Notes: generated by a model not told the origin, from the letters alone. DNA of 64,000 nt from a bacterium (GCA_021790935.1 JAJYFL010000003.1:213561-277560); one strand, 5' to 3'. Counted from the stretch's first letter, positions 19,036 through 28,393 are shown. Program-made: numbers and translations.

Positions 19036-20754
19036 ATGTTCGCACCGATCTCGGTCGAGGTGCTGCCGCGCGAGGATGGTTCGCTGCTCGTGCGCTCCGC
19101 ACTGGAGCTCGGCTCCTACGCGAACGACGTGGGAGGCGTGCTCGCACAGTGGGCCGAGCGCGTACCCGATCGCATCTTTCTGGCCGAGCGCTCCGGAGAT
19201 GGGTGGCGCCGCATCAGCTATGCAGAGACGTTCGGTCGCGTGCGCTCGATCGCGGCCGGGTTGCTCGAGCGTGGGCTAGATCGCGACACCCCGGTTGCGA
19301 TTCTCTCCGAAAACTCGATCCGGCACGCGCTCCTTACGCTCGCCGGCTATTACGCGGGCGTTCCGATCGCCCCGATCTCGCCGGCTTACTCGACGCAGTT
19401 CCGCGATCTATCGCGGCTCAAACTCGTGCTGGACGCACTCGGTCCGGCGTTCGTTTTTGCAGAGGATCGCGACCGCTACGCAGACGCGCTCGCGCTGGTC
19501 GACGCACGGCACGTGCTCGCGCTGGACGATATCGAAGCAACGCCGGCAAACCCCGGCGTCGAGACGCGCCGCGCGCGTATAAAGCCGGACGATTGCGCGA
19601 AGATTCTCTTCACCTCCGGCTCGACCGGCGAACCCAAGGGCGTCGTGACGACGCATCGCATGCTCTGTTCCAATCAACGCAGCCTCGCGCAGCTCTGGCC
19701 GTTCCTCACGGAACATGCACCCGTCTTGGTCGATTGGCTGCCGTGGCACCACACGTTCGGCGGCAGTCACAACTTCAACATCGCGCTCTTCAACGGCGGT
19801 ACGATCTACATCGACGATGGGCGTCCGGTCCCGCAACTGCTCGCTCGTACCGTGCGCAATCTCACCGAAATTGCGCCGACGCTCTACTTCAACGTGCCGC
19901 GCGGCTACGCGCTCTTGGCCGAGGCGATGCGCGACGACGAGCGGCTCCGCCGTTCGTTCTTCTCTTCGCTGCGCCTGCTCGCAAACGCGGCGGCCGCGTT
20001 ACCGCGCCCGACGTGGGAGGCTTTACGAGCATTCGCCGGAGAGACGCGGCGCGAGATCCCGTTCGTAGGGGAGTGGGGTGCGACCGAAACCTCGCCGATG
20101 GTAACGGCGGTGTACTTTCCGACCGACGACGCGGCCAACATCGGCCTGCCGGGCCCGGGCACGGAGGTGCTGCTCGTGCCATACCAAGACAAGTTGGAGG
20201 CGCGCGTGCGCGGTCCGCTGGTAACGCCGGGCTACTGGAGGCGCGGGGACCTCACGGCGAAAGCCTTCGACGCAGGGGGCTTCTACCGCATCGGCGACGC
20301 GCTGCGCTTCGCGAATCCCGACCAACCGGCTCGCGGGCTGCTCTTCGACGGGAGGACCGCCGAGAATTTCAAACTCTCCTCGGGATCGTGGGTGGACGGC
20401 GGCGCCGTCCGTCTCTCGGTGCTAGCCGCAACGGCGCCGTACGCCGACGAAGCGGTCGTCGCGGGTGTCGATCGCGACCAGCCGGCGGTACTGCTATTCG
20501 TCCGGCAGAACGATGCAACGACACGCGCGGCGATCGCGCGCGGCCTGGCCGCGCGCAACCGCGAGATCGCGGCGGCGTCGCAGCGGGTGACACGCGCACT
20601 CCTCATCGAGGAGCCGCTCGATCCCGCACGCGGAGAGCTCACCGACAAAGGCAGCGTGAATCAACGGCGCGTGCTCGAATGCCGCGCGGACGCCGTCGAG
20701 CGCCTGTACGCGCGCGCACAGGACCCCCACGTCATCGTGCTCGATGCCCGCTAG
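19036..20754 (+). CDS. Acyl-CoA synthetase, feruloyl-CoA-synthetase-like
   Basis: 572 residues of the ANL adenylating superfamily: the P-loop-like LFTSGSTGEPKGVV near residue 193, GEWGATETSP near 348, and WVDGGAVRLSVL near 455. The stretch VDWLPWHHTFGGSHNFN and the phrase KLSSGSWV are typical of feruloyl-CoA/aromatic acid ligases, so the substrate may be a hydroxycinnamate or another hydrophobic acid. It forms an acyl-adenylate and then an acyl-CoA, releasing PPi. The stop overlaps hpnK by 11 bases, making it the first gene of an operon with hpnK, hpnI and an acyltransferase. That context suggests it activates an acyl group for a hopanoid glycolipid (inference). Confidence 0.85.
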   Translation: MFAPISVEVLPREDGSLLVRSALELGSYANDVGGVLAQWAERVPDRIFLAERSGDGWRRISYAETFGRVRSIAAGLLERGLDRDTPVAILSENSIRHALLTLAGYYAGVPIAPISPAYSTQFRDLSRLKLVLDALGPAFVFAEDRDRYADALALVDARHVLALDDIEATPANPGVETRRARIKPDDCAKILFTSGSTGEPKGVVTTHRMLCSNQRSLAQLWPFLTEHAPVLVDWLPWHHTFGGSHNFNIALFNGGTIYIDDGRPVPQLLARTVRNLTEIAPTLYFNVPRGYALLAEAMRDDERLRRSFFSSLRLLANAAAALPRPTWEALRAFAGETRREIPFVGEWGATETSPMVTAVYFPTDDAANIGLPGPGTEVLLVPYQDKLEARVRGPLVTPGYWRRGDLTAKAFDAGGFYRIGDALRFANPDQPARGLLFDGRTAENFKLSSGSWVDGGAVRLSVLAATAPYADEAVVAGVDRDQPAVLLFVRQNDATTRAAIARGLAARNREIAAASQRVTRALLIEEPLDPARGELTDKGSVNQRRVLECRADAVERLYARAQDPHVIVLDAR

Positions 20755-21607
20755 GACCGGCGGCGAAGGTAACGCGACGCGCTACCTCATCGTCTCTGCC
20801 GATGATTTCGGGCTTTCGCTCGAGGTTAACGAGGCCGTCGAGCGCGCGCACCGCAATGGCATTCTCCAGGCCGCGAGCTTGATGGTCGCAGGTCCGGCGG
20901 CGGCGGACGCGGTGCGGCGCGCGCGAGCGCTTCCGTCGTTGAGAGTAGGGCTGCACGTCGTCACCGTGAACGGCCGCCCGATCCTTCCGGCGGCGCGCGT
21001 TCCGGCGCTCGTGGACCGCGACGGCAACCTCCCAAGCGACCTCGTCGAAGCCGGAGTCCGCTATTTTTTCAACCCGCGCGCACGGCGACAACTCGAAGCC
21101 GAGATCGGCGCGCAGTTCGAAGCGTTTGACGCAACGGGCTTGGCGCTCGATCACGTCAACGCGCAGAACCACATGCACGTGCATCCCACCGTAACGAGCA
21201 TCATCCTCGAGATCGGACGCCGCTATGGAATGCGCGCCGTGCGCGTTCCGTTCGAGCCGCTGCGCTCACCGGGTACCTCCGTTCTACAGCCGTGGCTATG
21301 GCTGATGCGCGAGCGGCTACGCCGGGCGAAGCTGATCGCAAACGATTTCGTTTTCGGCATCGCCGATAGCGGACATATGACGGGCAGCCGCGTCTTAGAA
21401 CTCTTGGCGCGCATCCCCGAGGGCGTTTCGGAGATGTACTTTCATCCTGCCACCGGCCCGTGGCCGGCGATCGATCCGGCGATCGCCGATTACGACTTCG
21501 CAGGCGAACTCGCCGCGCTGACGAGTCCCGCGGTGCGAGATGCCCTCGCTTCATCGAACATCCGCCCCACGACGTTCGGCGAGCTGGCCGCGGCCGATGC
21601 TCCTTAG
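20744..21607 (+). CDS. hpnK: Hopanoid N-acetylglucosamine deacetylase-type protein HpnK
   Basis: 287 residues of the ChbG/YdjC polysaccharide-deacetylase-like family in the HpnK branch. Metal ligands are seen in IVSADDFGLSLEVNEAVE (residues 16-33), LRVGLHVV (near 70) and NAQNHMHVHPTV (near 144). In characterised systems HpnK deacetylates the N-acetylglucosamine that HpnI attaches to bacteriohopanetetrol. hpnI follows with an 11-base overlap. HpnJ, the radical SAM enzyme that contracts the sugar to the cyclitol ether, is not in this window, so the product made here may stop at glucosaminyl-bacteriohopanetetrol unless hpnJ is elsewhere. Confidence 0.9.
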   Translation: MPARTGGEGNATRYLIVSADDFGLSLEVNEAVERAHRNGILQAASLMVAGPAAADAVRRARALPSLRVGLHVVTVNGRPILPAARVPALVDRDGNLPSDLVEAGVRYFFNPRARRQLEAEIGAQFEAFDATGLALDHVNAQNHMHVHPTVTSIILEIGRRYGMRAVRVPFEPLRSPGTSVLQPWLWLMRERLRRAKLIANDFVFGIADSGHMTGSRVLELLARIPEGVSEMYFHPATGPWPAIDPAIADYDFAGELAALTSPAVRDALASSNIRPTTFGELAAADAP

Positions 21608-22703
21608 CGCGTTGCGGCTTGCTACGCTCGGCGGGATCGCCTATCTCGGCTTCGCGCTATTTCGCGTGACGACGTATCGCCGATCGCGGACGAACGCCGG
21701 AGCGCTCGCGCCGCCCCTGACGCTCCTTAAGCCGCTCTGCGGTCTCGAACCGCAGCTCTACGAGAACCTTTGCTCCTTCTGCGACCAAGAGTACCCGGAG
21801 TTTCAAGTAGTCTTCAGCGCTGCCGACGCGCATGACCCTGCCCTCGAGGTGGCACGCGCCGTCGCCTCACGATTTGCCGGACGCGATATCACGGTTTCCG
21901 CAGACGCCGCTAGCACGCGCGCCTCGAACCCGAAGATCGCGAATCTGCTGGGGGCCATGCCGCACGCGAAACACGATATCCTCGTCGTCGCGGACAGCGA
22001 CATGCGTGTGGGCCGCGGCTATCTGGCGGCGGTCGCCGGCACGTTCGCCAGCGCGCGCATCGGTGCGGCGACCTGCCTTTACCGAGGCCGAGCCGCAGGC
22101 GGTTTCGCGGCGGCGCTCGGCGCGGCGTTCGTCAACGACCAGTTCGCACCGTCGGTGTTGGTGGCGACGGCGCTCCAGCCGATGCGCTTCTGCTTCGGGT
22201 CCACTATGGCGGTGCGCCGCGAGGCTCTCGAAGCCATCGGCGGGCTCGAGGCGTTGGGCGAGCAACTTGCCGACGACTACGCGCTGGGAAGACTCGTTGC
22301 CGCGCGTGGCTGGACGGTGGAGATTGCACCGTACGTCGTGGAGAACGTCATCTACGACGAGAACCTGGCCGCGCTGTGGCGCCACGAGCTGCGCTGGGCG
22401 CGCACCATCGCCTCGCTGCGCCCCGCCGGCTACGCGCTCTCGATCTTCAGCTACGGCGTTCCCATCGCCCTTGCCTACCTCTTCGTTGCGCCGGCGTCGC
22501 TCTTTGCCTGGACGCTTGCGTGCGCGGCAGCCGCGCTGCGCCTGACGCTGCACTACGCGGTGCGCCGGCCCTTGGAGCTTCGCGACTCACCAAAGCCATG
22601 GCTCGTTCCCGTGCGCGACCTCTTCGGATGTGCGGTGTGGTTCGCCGGTCTCTTCGGCACGCGCGTCCTCTGGCGCGAGCGCCGCATGCGAACCCGTGCC
22701 TGA
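21597..22703 (+). CDS. hpnI: Hopanoid glycosyltransferase HpnI
   Basis: 368 residues of a membrane GT2 (ceramide-glucosyltransferase-like) enzyme. One N-terminal membrane helix precedes the catalytic domain with VVADSDMRVGRGYL (DXD region near residue 125), FGSTMAVRREAL near 202 and QLADDYALGRLV near 223, then ELRWART in place of QXXRW. Two or three hydrophobic segments close the protein. HpnI transfers a GlcNAc unit to bacteriohopanetetrol. The ATG lies inside the end of hpnK (11-base overlap). The 3' end overlaps the acyltransferase start by eight bases. Confidence 0.9.
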   Translation: MLLSALRLATLGGIAYLGFALFRVTTYRRSRTNAGALAPPLTLLKPLCGLEPQLYENLCSFCDQEYPEFQVVFSAADAHDPALEVARAVASRFAGRDITVSADAASTRASNPKIANLLGAMPHAKHDILVVADSDMRVGRGYLAAVAGTFASARIGAATCLYRGRAAGGFAAALGAAFVNDQFAPSVLVATALQPMRFCFGSTMAVRREALEAIGGLEALGEQLADDYALGRLVAARGWTVEIAPYVVENVIYDENLAALWRHELRWARTIASLRPAGYALSIFSYGVPIALAYLFVAPASLFAWTLACAAAALRLTLHYAVRRPLELRDSPKPWLVPVRDLFGCAVWFAGLFGTRVLWRERRMRTRA

Positions 22704-23895
22704 AAGTACCGGCGCGAGCAACGCGCCCTTGCTGCTTCAACCTTTGCGGTGGGCCGCGGTACTCTGCGTCAGCGGCTACTACCGGCTAGCATACAGGATA
22801 CGCGGATGGGGACGCCTGCCGCACCACCGCGGAGCGACGCTCGTGGTCGCCAACCACCAGCACGAGATTGAAGCGCCGGTCATCGTCGCGGACCTCGCGC
22901 TGGCTTCGTTTTCGTGGCGAGAGCCGATCTACACGGTCTCGTCGCGGCGCATGTGGGAGCCCGGGTTCTTCGCCGAGCGCGTTCCTTGGCTGCGATTTGC
23001 GTTGCGCGGCGTCAACCTCGGATCGCTCTTCGCAGCGATCGGCATGCAGCCGATCGAAAACGACCTGCACGCGCGGCCTTTCGCGAGCATCGCATACTCG
23101 GTCCACGCACGCCACGGTGACCTGGCGGCGGATGCCGTCTTCCGCGAGGACGCGCTCGCGCGGCTGCCGCGAGATGCGCGCCGTCTTTCGGACCTATTCG
23201 GCGCGAGATACTTCGCAGCCGGACGCACGATCGTCACGCTCTCGGAGCTGCGCGAGCCGCATCGCAGCGAAGCGCTCGCCGCCACGCGCGAGCAAGTCGA
23301 AGCCGATCTGCGGAAGTTCGAATCGCTGATTCGCGAAGGCGCGACGATCTTCTTGGCGCCCGAGGGTTCTTACACGGGGGACGGGCGGATGCAGCGGCTG
23401 CGCGGCGCGTTCCCGCGCCTGGCGCCGGCGGCGGCCGTGTGGCTCGTCGGGGTTAGCTACGATCCTTTTGCGGAACGGCGCCTATCGATGCTGTACCGCC
23501 TCGTACGATCGCGCCCTGGGGCGACGATCGAGGCACAGATCAAGGCCGCACGGCCGGTCACCACGAGCGCGCTCCTCGGCACGTGGCTGCACGAGCGCGC
23601 GACGCCGTTCTCCGAACGCGGGGCGCTCGACGCGATAACTCGGCAACTCGCTCATCTGCCGCCGGCGCTCTTCGTCGATCCCAAGCTGCGCCGGAACCCC
23701 TTGCGACGGCTGCGGTCCGCCTTGCGGCGTATGACGGCCCTGGGAATGCTGACGGAGCGCGACGGCGACTACGCGCCGACCGGGCGGAACGCGCATCCGC
23801 AGTTTCCGCGCACGCGCGATACGATCGCCTATCAGTTCAACTTTCACGCCGAGACGCTCGACGGCGCGCGCCGGCTCGGAGAGAGCGGGCCGTGA
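22696..23895 (+). CDS. PlsC-like acyltransferase of the hopanoid modification operon
   Basis: 399 residues with the lysophosphatidate-acyltransferase fold: VVANHQHEIEAP near residue 56 resembles the NHX4D motif but with Glu as the acid, and FLAPEGSYTGDG near 218 is the EGS block. The C-terminal 120 residues are extra and Arg-rich, with a wing-like segment (ALRRMTALGMLTERDGDYAPT). A GTG start overlapping hpnI by eight bases fits the coupling pattern of this operon. It presumably transfers an acyl group from acyl-CoA. In this setting the acceptor could be the amine or hydroxyls of the glucosaminyl hopanoid freed by HpnK; this is inference, and ordinary phospholipid synthesis is the alternative. 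Confidence 0.75.
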   Translation: MPESTGASNAPLLLQPLRWAAVLCVSGYYRLAYRIRGWGRLPHHRGATLVVANHQHEIEAPVIVADLALASFSWREPIYTVSSRRMWEPGFFAERVPWLRFALRGVNLGSLFAAIGMQPIENDLHARPFASIAYSVHARHGDLAADAVFREDALARLPRDARRLSDLFGARYFAAGRTIVTLSELREPHRSEALAATREQVEADLRKFESLIREGATIFLAPEGSYTGDGRMQRLRGAFPRLAPAAAVWLVGVSYDPFAERRLSMLYRLVRSRPGATIEAQIKAARPVTTSALLGTWLHERATPFSERGALDAITRQLAHLPPALFVDPKLRRNPLRRLRSALRRMTALGMLTERDGDYAPTGRNAHPQFPRTRDTIAYQFNFHAETLDGARRLGESGP

Positions 23896-23952
23896 ACCGC
23901 AACCCGGTGCGGCCGGCGTGGATTATACCTGGGGAAACCGGTCCATTTATGC

Positions 23953-24633
23953 ATGAACCATCGGAGACCTTCGGTACGGATGATACGGTCAGCCGCATTT
24001 TTGCTCGGCATCGGCATATTCTTGGGGAGCGTCGGAGCGGCGGGGGCGCCGTGGCCAGCGTCGCGCGCCTCGGCGGCAACGGACGACGCGCTCGCAGCAA
24101 TCTCGAGCGTCTACGCGCGCAACGCCCACCTGCAGGCCTATACGTTCGACGCGCGCGTGTATGTGATTATGCGGCGTTTCCCGTGGTTCCGCTTTCATCT
24201 GGACGGGCGTGGCATCTATCGGCGCGGCGGACCGTACCGGATTGCATTCTACGACCTTCCGTGGTGGGCGCAGGCCTTGCACATCGATCACTTCAGCATG
24301 CGTTCGCTCGACCCACGCTCCTGGACCACACAGTACGACGTGCTCTCCGTGCGCCATTCCGGCGACGCAACGTTGCTCGAGATGCGCACCCGCAAGCGGT
24401 CGTCGCTCTCCGGCATATCCGCCACAATCGATCCCGACGGCGTGCGCCAACTCACCTGGTCGTACGATAATGGCGGCTACGTGAAACTGCACGTCACGCC
24501 CGGCACTTCGACGTACATTTTGCCGGCTGCGATGAATGCGGACATCGTCACCCCGCGCATGGTCGCGACCGCGACGGCCGAATTCGACCACTATCGCCTG
24601 GTTACGGCGACTGCTTCGACGCCGCATCCTTGA
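23953..24633 (+). CDS. Secreted LolA/RseB-like protein, unknown function
   Basis: 226 residues with an N-terminal signal segment (IRSAAFLLGIGIFLGSVG) and a domain that looks like the half-barrel of LolA/RseB lipid-carrier proteins: a long amphipathic start (ALAAISSVYARNAHLQ), alternating beta strands and the repeated pattern VLSVRHSGDATLLEMRT. The assignment is by general shape only and not certain. An ATG nine codons downstream is an equally good start. The stop overlaps the MFS gene start (TGATG). Its place in the hopanoid glycolipid operon would suit a periplasmic lipid carrier. Confidence 0.6.
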   Translation: MNHRRPSVRMIRSAAFLLGIGIFLGSVGAAGAPWPASRASAATDDALAAISSVYARNAHLQAYTFDARVYVIMRRFPWFRFHLDGRGIYRRGGPYRIAFYDLPWWAQALHIDHFSMRSLDPRSWTTQYDVLSVRHSGDATLLEMRTRKRSSLSGISATIDPDGVRQLTWSYDNGGYVKLHVTPGTSTYILPAAMNADIVTPRMVATATAEFDHYRLVTATASTPHP

Positions 24634-25847
24634 TGCCAGTCGCTCCGGATCCGGAGGGGGCTCCCCTGGGCCGGACGCTCGCGCTCAACGCGTATTGGCT
24701 GCCGCTCGCGCTGCAGGACGCCGCGCTCCTGGCGATTGCCGTACCGGCGGAGCTCGTCCATTTCGCGCCTACGAACTACCGCAACAACTACGCAGTGCTG
24801 GTCAGCTTGGTAGCGCTGGTCAACACGCTGCTTCCCCCGGTGGCGGGCGGCATCTCCGATAGGCTTCGGCGCATCGGCAGCCAGCGGCGAAGCATCGTCT
24901 TCGTTGGCGCGGTTCTCAACGTCGGCGGGCTAGCGCTCATGGCACGCGCGAACTCGACGCTCGGGCTCGGCGTTTTCCTGATCCTCGCATGCGTAGGGCA
25001 GACGGTTGCCGTGGCGGCCTATCAGGCTATGCTGCCCGAAAACGTGGCCCGTGCGGCGTGGGGCATAGCCTCGGGCGTACGCGGCGCGGCGACGCTCGTC
25101 GGCACCGTCGCGGGACTGGCGCTCGCATCGATCGCCGCTCCGCAGACCGTCTTTATCGTCACGGCGGCGCTGGCGGCTACGGGCGCACTCGCGCTGCTGC
25201 CGTTACACGAAACGGTGAGACAGGAGGCCGACCACGCGACGATTCGCGACTGGCACGATTTCATCGTCGTCTTCGCAGCTCGGAGCTTCGTAACGTTTGG
25301 GCTAACGCTGCTGATGACGTTCGTGCTCTACTTCTTCCGCGACGTACTGCACGCCGGCAACGCGTCGGCGGGGACCGGGCTCGTTGGGCTGGCGGCGCTC
25401 GGCGGGGCGGCCGTTTCGAGCATTTTCCTAGGCCGTCTCTCCGACCGCTTCTCGCGTAAGATCATCGTAGCGCTCGCCGGCCTGCCGATGACGCTCGCCG
25501 CGGTGGGCTTCGCGGTCTTTCCGCGCGAGAGCGACGTTCTCGCGTTCGCCATCCTCTTTGGGCTTGGCTACGGCGGCGTACTCTCGACGGGCTGGGCACT
25601 CGCGCTCGATTCGATGCCGCAGCTCGGCGACGTAGGGCGTGACTTGGGGATATGGGGACTCGCCACGCACGTACCCGCCGTCATCGCGCCGCTGATCGGC
25701 GCGGCCCTGCTGGCGGCATACGGCGGATCGATCGACGGCTATCGCGCCCTCTTTGCGCTGGCAGCGCTGGCCTTTGCAATCGGCTCGACCTCGGTGCTGG
25801 CGGTACGCGGAAAGGTGCGGAGCGCGCTACCCAAATGCAACGCGTAG
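24633..25847 (+). CDS. Major facilitator superfamily transporter
   Basis: 404 residues with about 12 hydrophobic helices. The first cytoplasmic loop carries AGGISDRLRRIGSQRRS, the MFS motif A region, and the second half repeats it as LGRLSDRFSRKIIV. Substrate cannot be told from sequence; the arrangement (sugar or drug porter style) is general. It is the last gene of the plus-strand hopanoid operon and overlaps the converging hpnG by 21 bases. Export or flipping of the modified hopanoid is a possible role. Confidence 0.85.
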   Translation: MPVAPDPEGAPLGRTLALNAYWLPLALQDAALLAIAVPAELVHFAPTNYRNNYAVLVSLVALVNTLLPPVAGGISDRLRRIGSQRRSIVFVGAVLNVGGLALMARANSTLGLGVFLILACVGQTVAVAAYQAMLPENVARAAWGIASGVRGAATLVGTVAGLALASIAAPQTVFIVTAALAATGALALLPLHETVRQEADHATIRDWHDFIVVFAARSFVTFGLTLLMTFVLYFFRDVLHAGNASAGTGLVGLAALGGAAVSSIFLGRLSDRFSRKIIVALAGLPMTLAAVGFAVFPRESDVLAFAILFGLGYGGVLSTGWALALDSMPQLGDVGRDLGIWGLATHVPAVIAPLIGAALLAAYGGSIDGYRALFALAALAFAIGSTSVLAVRGKVRSALPKCNA

Positions 25848-26432
25848 CACGTCGGCCGCCGTTCGCGCGCAGCGAGGCGCCTCGCGCGCGAGCCAGAGCG
25901 CCTGCGGCCAGTTGTGTGGCCGCAGCAACGCCGCGGTCGGATGCAACCAGTCTTCGGAAAGTTCGCGCGACGGCGTATCCAAGACGACGCGTACCGATGC
26001 CACGCGCGAGGCTTCGAGTAACCCCGTCTCCATATCGGCCCCGGCATAGCCGCGCGCTGCCCACAGAGCGCGCGCCGAACCACGCACGAGGGCGGCACTC
26101 GTAACCAGCGGATGCGAGAGCGGTTCGAATCCGAGCCGCCGCGCTGCGGCCTCCAGGAGTGCGGCGAGTTCCGGATCGCAACGCAGCATCTCGCCGTTCG
26201 GGCGCCGTACCCATGCCGGCACGAGTACCGTGCCGGTCGCCACGCTGGTGAGCAGTCCACCCGCGACGCCACAGCTGATTACAATATCTCCGCATTCCGT
26301 CCCGTTCGCGCGCGAGAGGGCGACGCCGGTGCGCAGGACGCGCGCCGACGGCAAGGCCCGTCGCACGGCACGCGCTTCCATGCGCGTCGCGGCAACGACC
26401 GTCAGCGCCTTGCAATCAATCGAGGTAGCCAC
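25827..26432 (-). CDS. hpnG: Hopanoid-associated nucleoside phosphorylase HpnG
   Basis: 201 residues of the purine/uridine phosphorylase family in the HpnG branch. HpnG cleaves adenine from adenosylhopane to give phosphoribosylhopane. The core has ISCGVAGGLLTS near residue 65, the nucleoside-site loop GYAGADMETGLL near 140, and the N-terminal strand LTVVAATRMEARAV. A GTG start 17 bases inside hpnA is chosen because it leaves a complete first strand; no ATG is available. Last gene of the minus-strand hopanoid operon. Confidence 0.85.
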   Translation of the reverse strand: MATSIDCKALTVVAATRMEARAVRRALPSARVLRTGVALSRANGTECGDIVISCGVAGGLLTSVATGTVLVPAWVRRPNGEMLRCDPELAALLEAAARRLGFEPLSHPLVTSAALVRGSARALWAARGYAGADMETGLLEASRVASVRVVLDTPSRELSEDWLHPTAALLRPHNWPQALWLAREAPRCARTAADVLRVAFG

Positions 26433-27405
26433 GCGCCCGATACCACGCGACGGACCGCTCGAGTGCGGGGCGAACGGGCTGCGGCTCGTAGCCGAGTTCG
26501 CGTCGCGCCTTGGCACAATCGACGTACATCCGCTCGACCGACATACGCACGCCCTCGAGCGGCACGACCGGCCGCGCACCCGGAAGCAAGCGGCAACGCA
26601 GATCATCGGCGAGCCCAATCCCGAGCGCAAGACCAAAAGGCACGCGCACGCGTGGGAGAGGGCGCCCCGCAATCTCGGCGATCGATTCCCAGATGCGGTC
26701 GAAGCTGAGATTCTCCCCGCCGATGAGATAACGCTCGCCCTCGCGTCCGCGTTCGAGCGCCGCAACGTGGGCGCGCGCGGCGTCCTCGACGGCGACGAGA
26801 TTCATCCCGCCGCCGGCGGGCGGCTTCGCGACGATCGCACCGCGTGCGACGTCGAGTACCATGCGGCCCGTCGGCGTCGGTTTCCAATCGCCCGGACCCA
26901 CGGGCGCTGTCGGCAAGACGGCTACCACCGGGATGCGCGCGGCGAAGGCTGCGCGCTCCTGCTCGAGCTTGGACCGGTGATAGGTTCCGTTCGCGGCGGC
27001 GCCGGACGGGTAGTCGTTTTCGTTGGCGTTACGCCCGTTTGGCGCGTGGCCCACCGTTGCCGAACTCGACGTAATGACCGCGCGCTCGACGCCAGCGAGT
27101 TTCGCGGCTTCCAGCAAGCCCGCAGTACCGGCGAGGTTGACCGCGTCGATGGCGGCGCGATCGCGCGGAGAGAACGAATAGAGCGCGGCACAATGCACCA
27201 GGTAGCGGCATCCTTCGATAGCGCGCGCCAGGTCGCCGGACCGACGCAGATCGCCCACTACGACCTCGCAATCTTCGAGTGCGGCACGCGAGCGCATGAG
27301 CGCGCGTATGGGATAGCCCGCCGCGCGCAGCTCGCGCAAGACGTGGCCCCCGACGAAACCCGAGGCTCCCGTAAGAAATACGCGATCAGTGGCCAACGGC
27401 GGCAC
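26416..27405 (-). CDS. hpnA: Hopanoid-associated sugar epimerase-like protein HpnA
   Basis: 329 residues of the extended short-chain dehydrogenase family: NAD(P) site VFLTGASGFVGGHVLREL at the N-terminus, TSSSATVGHAPNG near 115 and active-site YHRSKLEQE (YXXXK) near 142. HpnA is a standard hopanoid-cluster gene; its precise substrate is not settled. I use a GTG start 20 bases inside hpnH; a TTG three codons later is possible. Neighbouring genes on both sides overlap, in keeping with one transcript. Confidence 0.9.
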   Translation of the reverse strand: MPPLATDRVFLTGASGFVGGHVLRELRAAGYPIRALMRSRAALEDCEVVVGDLRRSGDLARAIEGCRYLVHCAALYSFSPRDRAAIDAVNLAGTAGLLEAAKLAGVERAVITSSSATVGHAPNGRNANENDYPSGAAANGTYHRSKLEQERAAFAARIPVVAVLPTAPVGPGDWKPTPTGRMVLDVARGAIVAKPPAGGGMNLVAVEDAARAHVAALERGREGERYLIGGENLSFDRIWESIAEIAGRPLPRVRVPFGLALGIGLADDLRCRLLPGARPVVPLEGVRMSVERMYVDCAKARRELGYEPQPVRPALERSVAWYRARGYLD

Positions 27406-28393
27406 GAACCGATTCTTTGACCGATGCGGTGGTCGCCAGCACCGCGGTCGGCTCGTAGCCGCAGTGCGCCATGCAGTTCTCGCAATTCGGATGCTTGCCG
27501 CGACCGTACTTCGACCAGTCGGTCTGCTCGAGCAGCTCCGCGTACGTCTTCGCGTATCCATCGTCGCTCATGAGATAGCACGGCCGCTGCCAGCCAAAGA
27601 CCGTGTAGCACGGGATGCCCCACGGCGTGCACTCGAAATCGATCTTGCCCTCGAGGAAATCGAGGTAGAGCGGACTGTGGTTGAGGCGCCAGCGCTTGCG
27701 CTTCCCGCCGGCGAAGGCCGCGCGAAAAATCTCGCGCGTGCGCTTGACGCCGAGGAAGTGCTCCTGGTCGGGAGCTTTTTGGTAGGCATACGCCGGCGAT
27801 ATCTGCATCATGTCGACCTGGAGCTCGTCGTTCAAATAGTCGAGCACGTCGCGAATCGACTCGGCGTCGTCCGTATCGAAGAACGTCGTGTTCGTGAAGA
27901 CGCGAAAGCCTCGCGACTTGGCGAGCCGAATCGCTGCGACCGCCTTATCGAAGACGCCGGCGCGACAGACCGAGGCATCGTGGCGCTCCCTGAGACCGTC
28001 GAGGTGGATCATCCACGCGAAGTAGACCGACGGCTGGAAGAGGTCGATCTTCTTCTGCAGCAGAAGCGCATTGGTGCAGAGGAAGACGAATTTTCCGCGC
28101 GCGACGAGTTCCGAAACGATTTGCGGCATCTGCTCGTGTACCAGCGGCTCGCCGCCAGCAATCGACACCATCGGCGCGCCGCACTCCTCCACGGCGGCCA
28201 GGCACTCTTCGACGCTCAGGCGCCTGCGCAGCGTCTGCGCGGGGTGCTGGATCTTTCCGCAGCCGGCGCACGCAAGGTTGCACTGCAGCAGCGGCTCGAG
28301 CTCGAGTACGAGCGGATACTTCGACTCGCCTTTCAACTTCTTACCGGCGATGTACTTCGCCACGGCAATCTTCTGTTTCATCGGCATCGTCAT
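27386..28393 (-). CDS. hpnH: Adenosyl-hopene transferase HpnH (radical SAM)
   Basis: 335 residues. HpnH couples a 5'-deoxyadenosyl radical to diploptene to give adenosylhopane, the first side-chain step. The radical SAM cluster motif is LLQCNLACAGCGKIQ near residue 37, followed by VSIAGGEPLVHEQM (GGE) near 80. The C-terminus has the cysteine-rich CENCMAHCGYEP typical of the family. The ATG (MTMPMKQKI) lies seven bases after the cyclase stop. HpnG acts on the product. Confidence 0.95.
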   Translation of the reverse strand: MTMPMKQKIAVAKYIAGKKLKGESKYPLVLELEPLLQCNLACAGCGKIQHPAQTLRRRLSVEECLAAVEECGAPMVSIAGGEPLVHEQMPQIVSELVARGKFVFLCTNALLLQKKIDLFQPSVYFAWMIHLDGLRERHDASVCRAGVFDKAVAAIRLAKSRGFRVFTNTTFFDTDDAESIRDVLDYLNDELQVDMMQISPAYAYQKAPDQEHFLGVKRTREIFRAAFAGGKRKRWRLNHSPLYLDFLEGKIDFECTPWGIPCYTVFGWQRPCYLMSDDGYAKTYAELLEQTDWSKYGRGKHPNCENCMAHCGYEPTAVLATTASVKESVRAAVGH

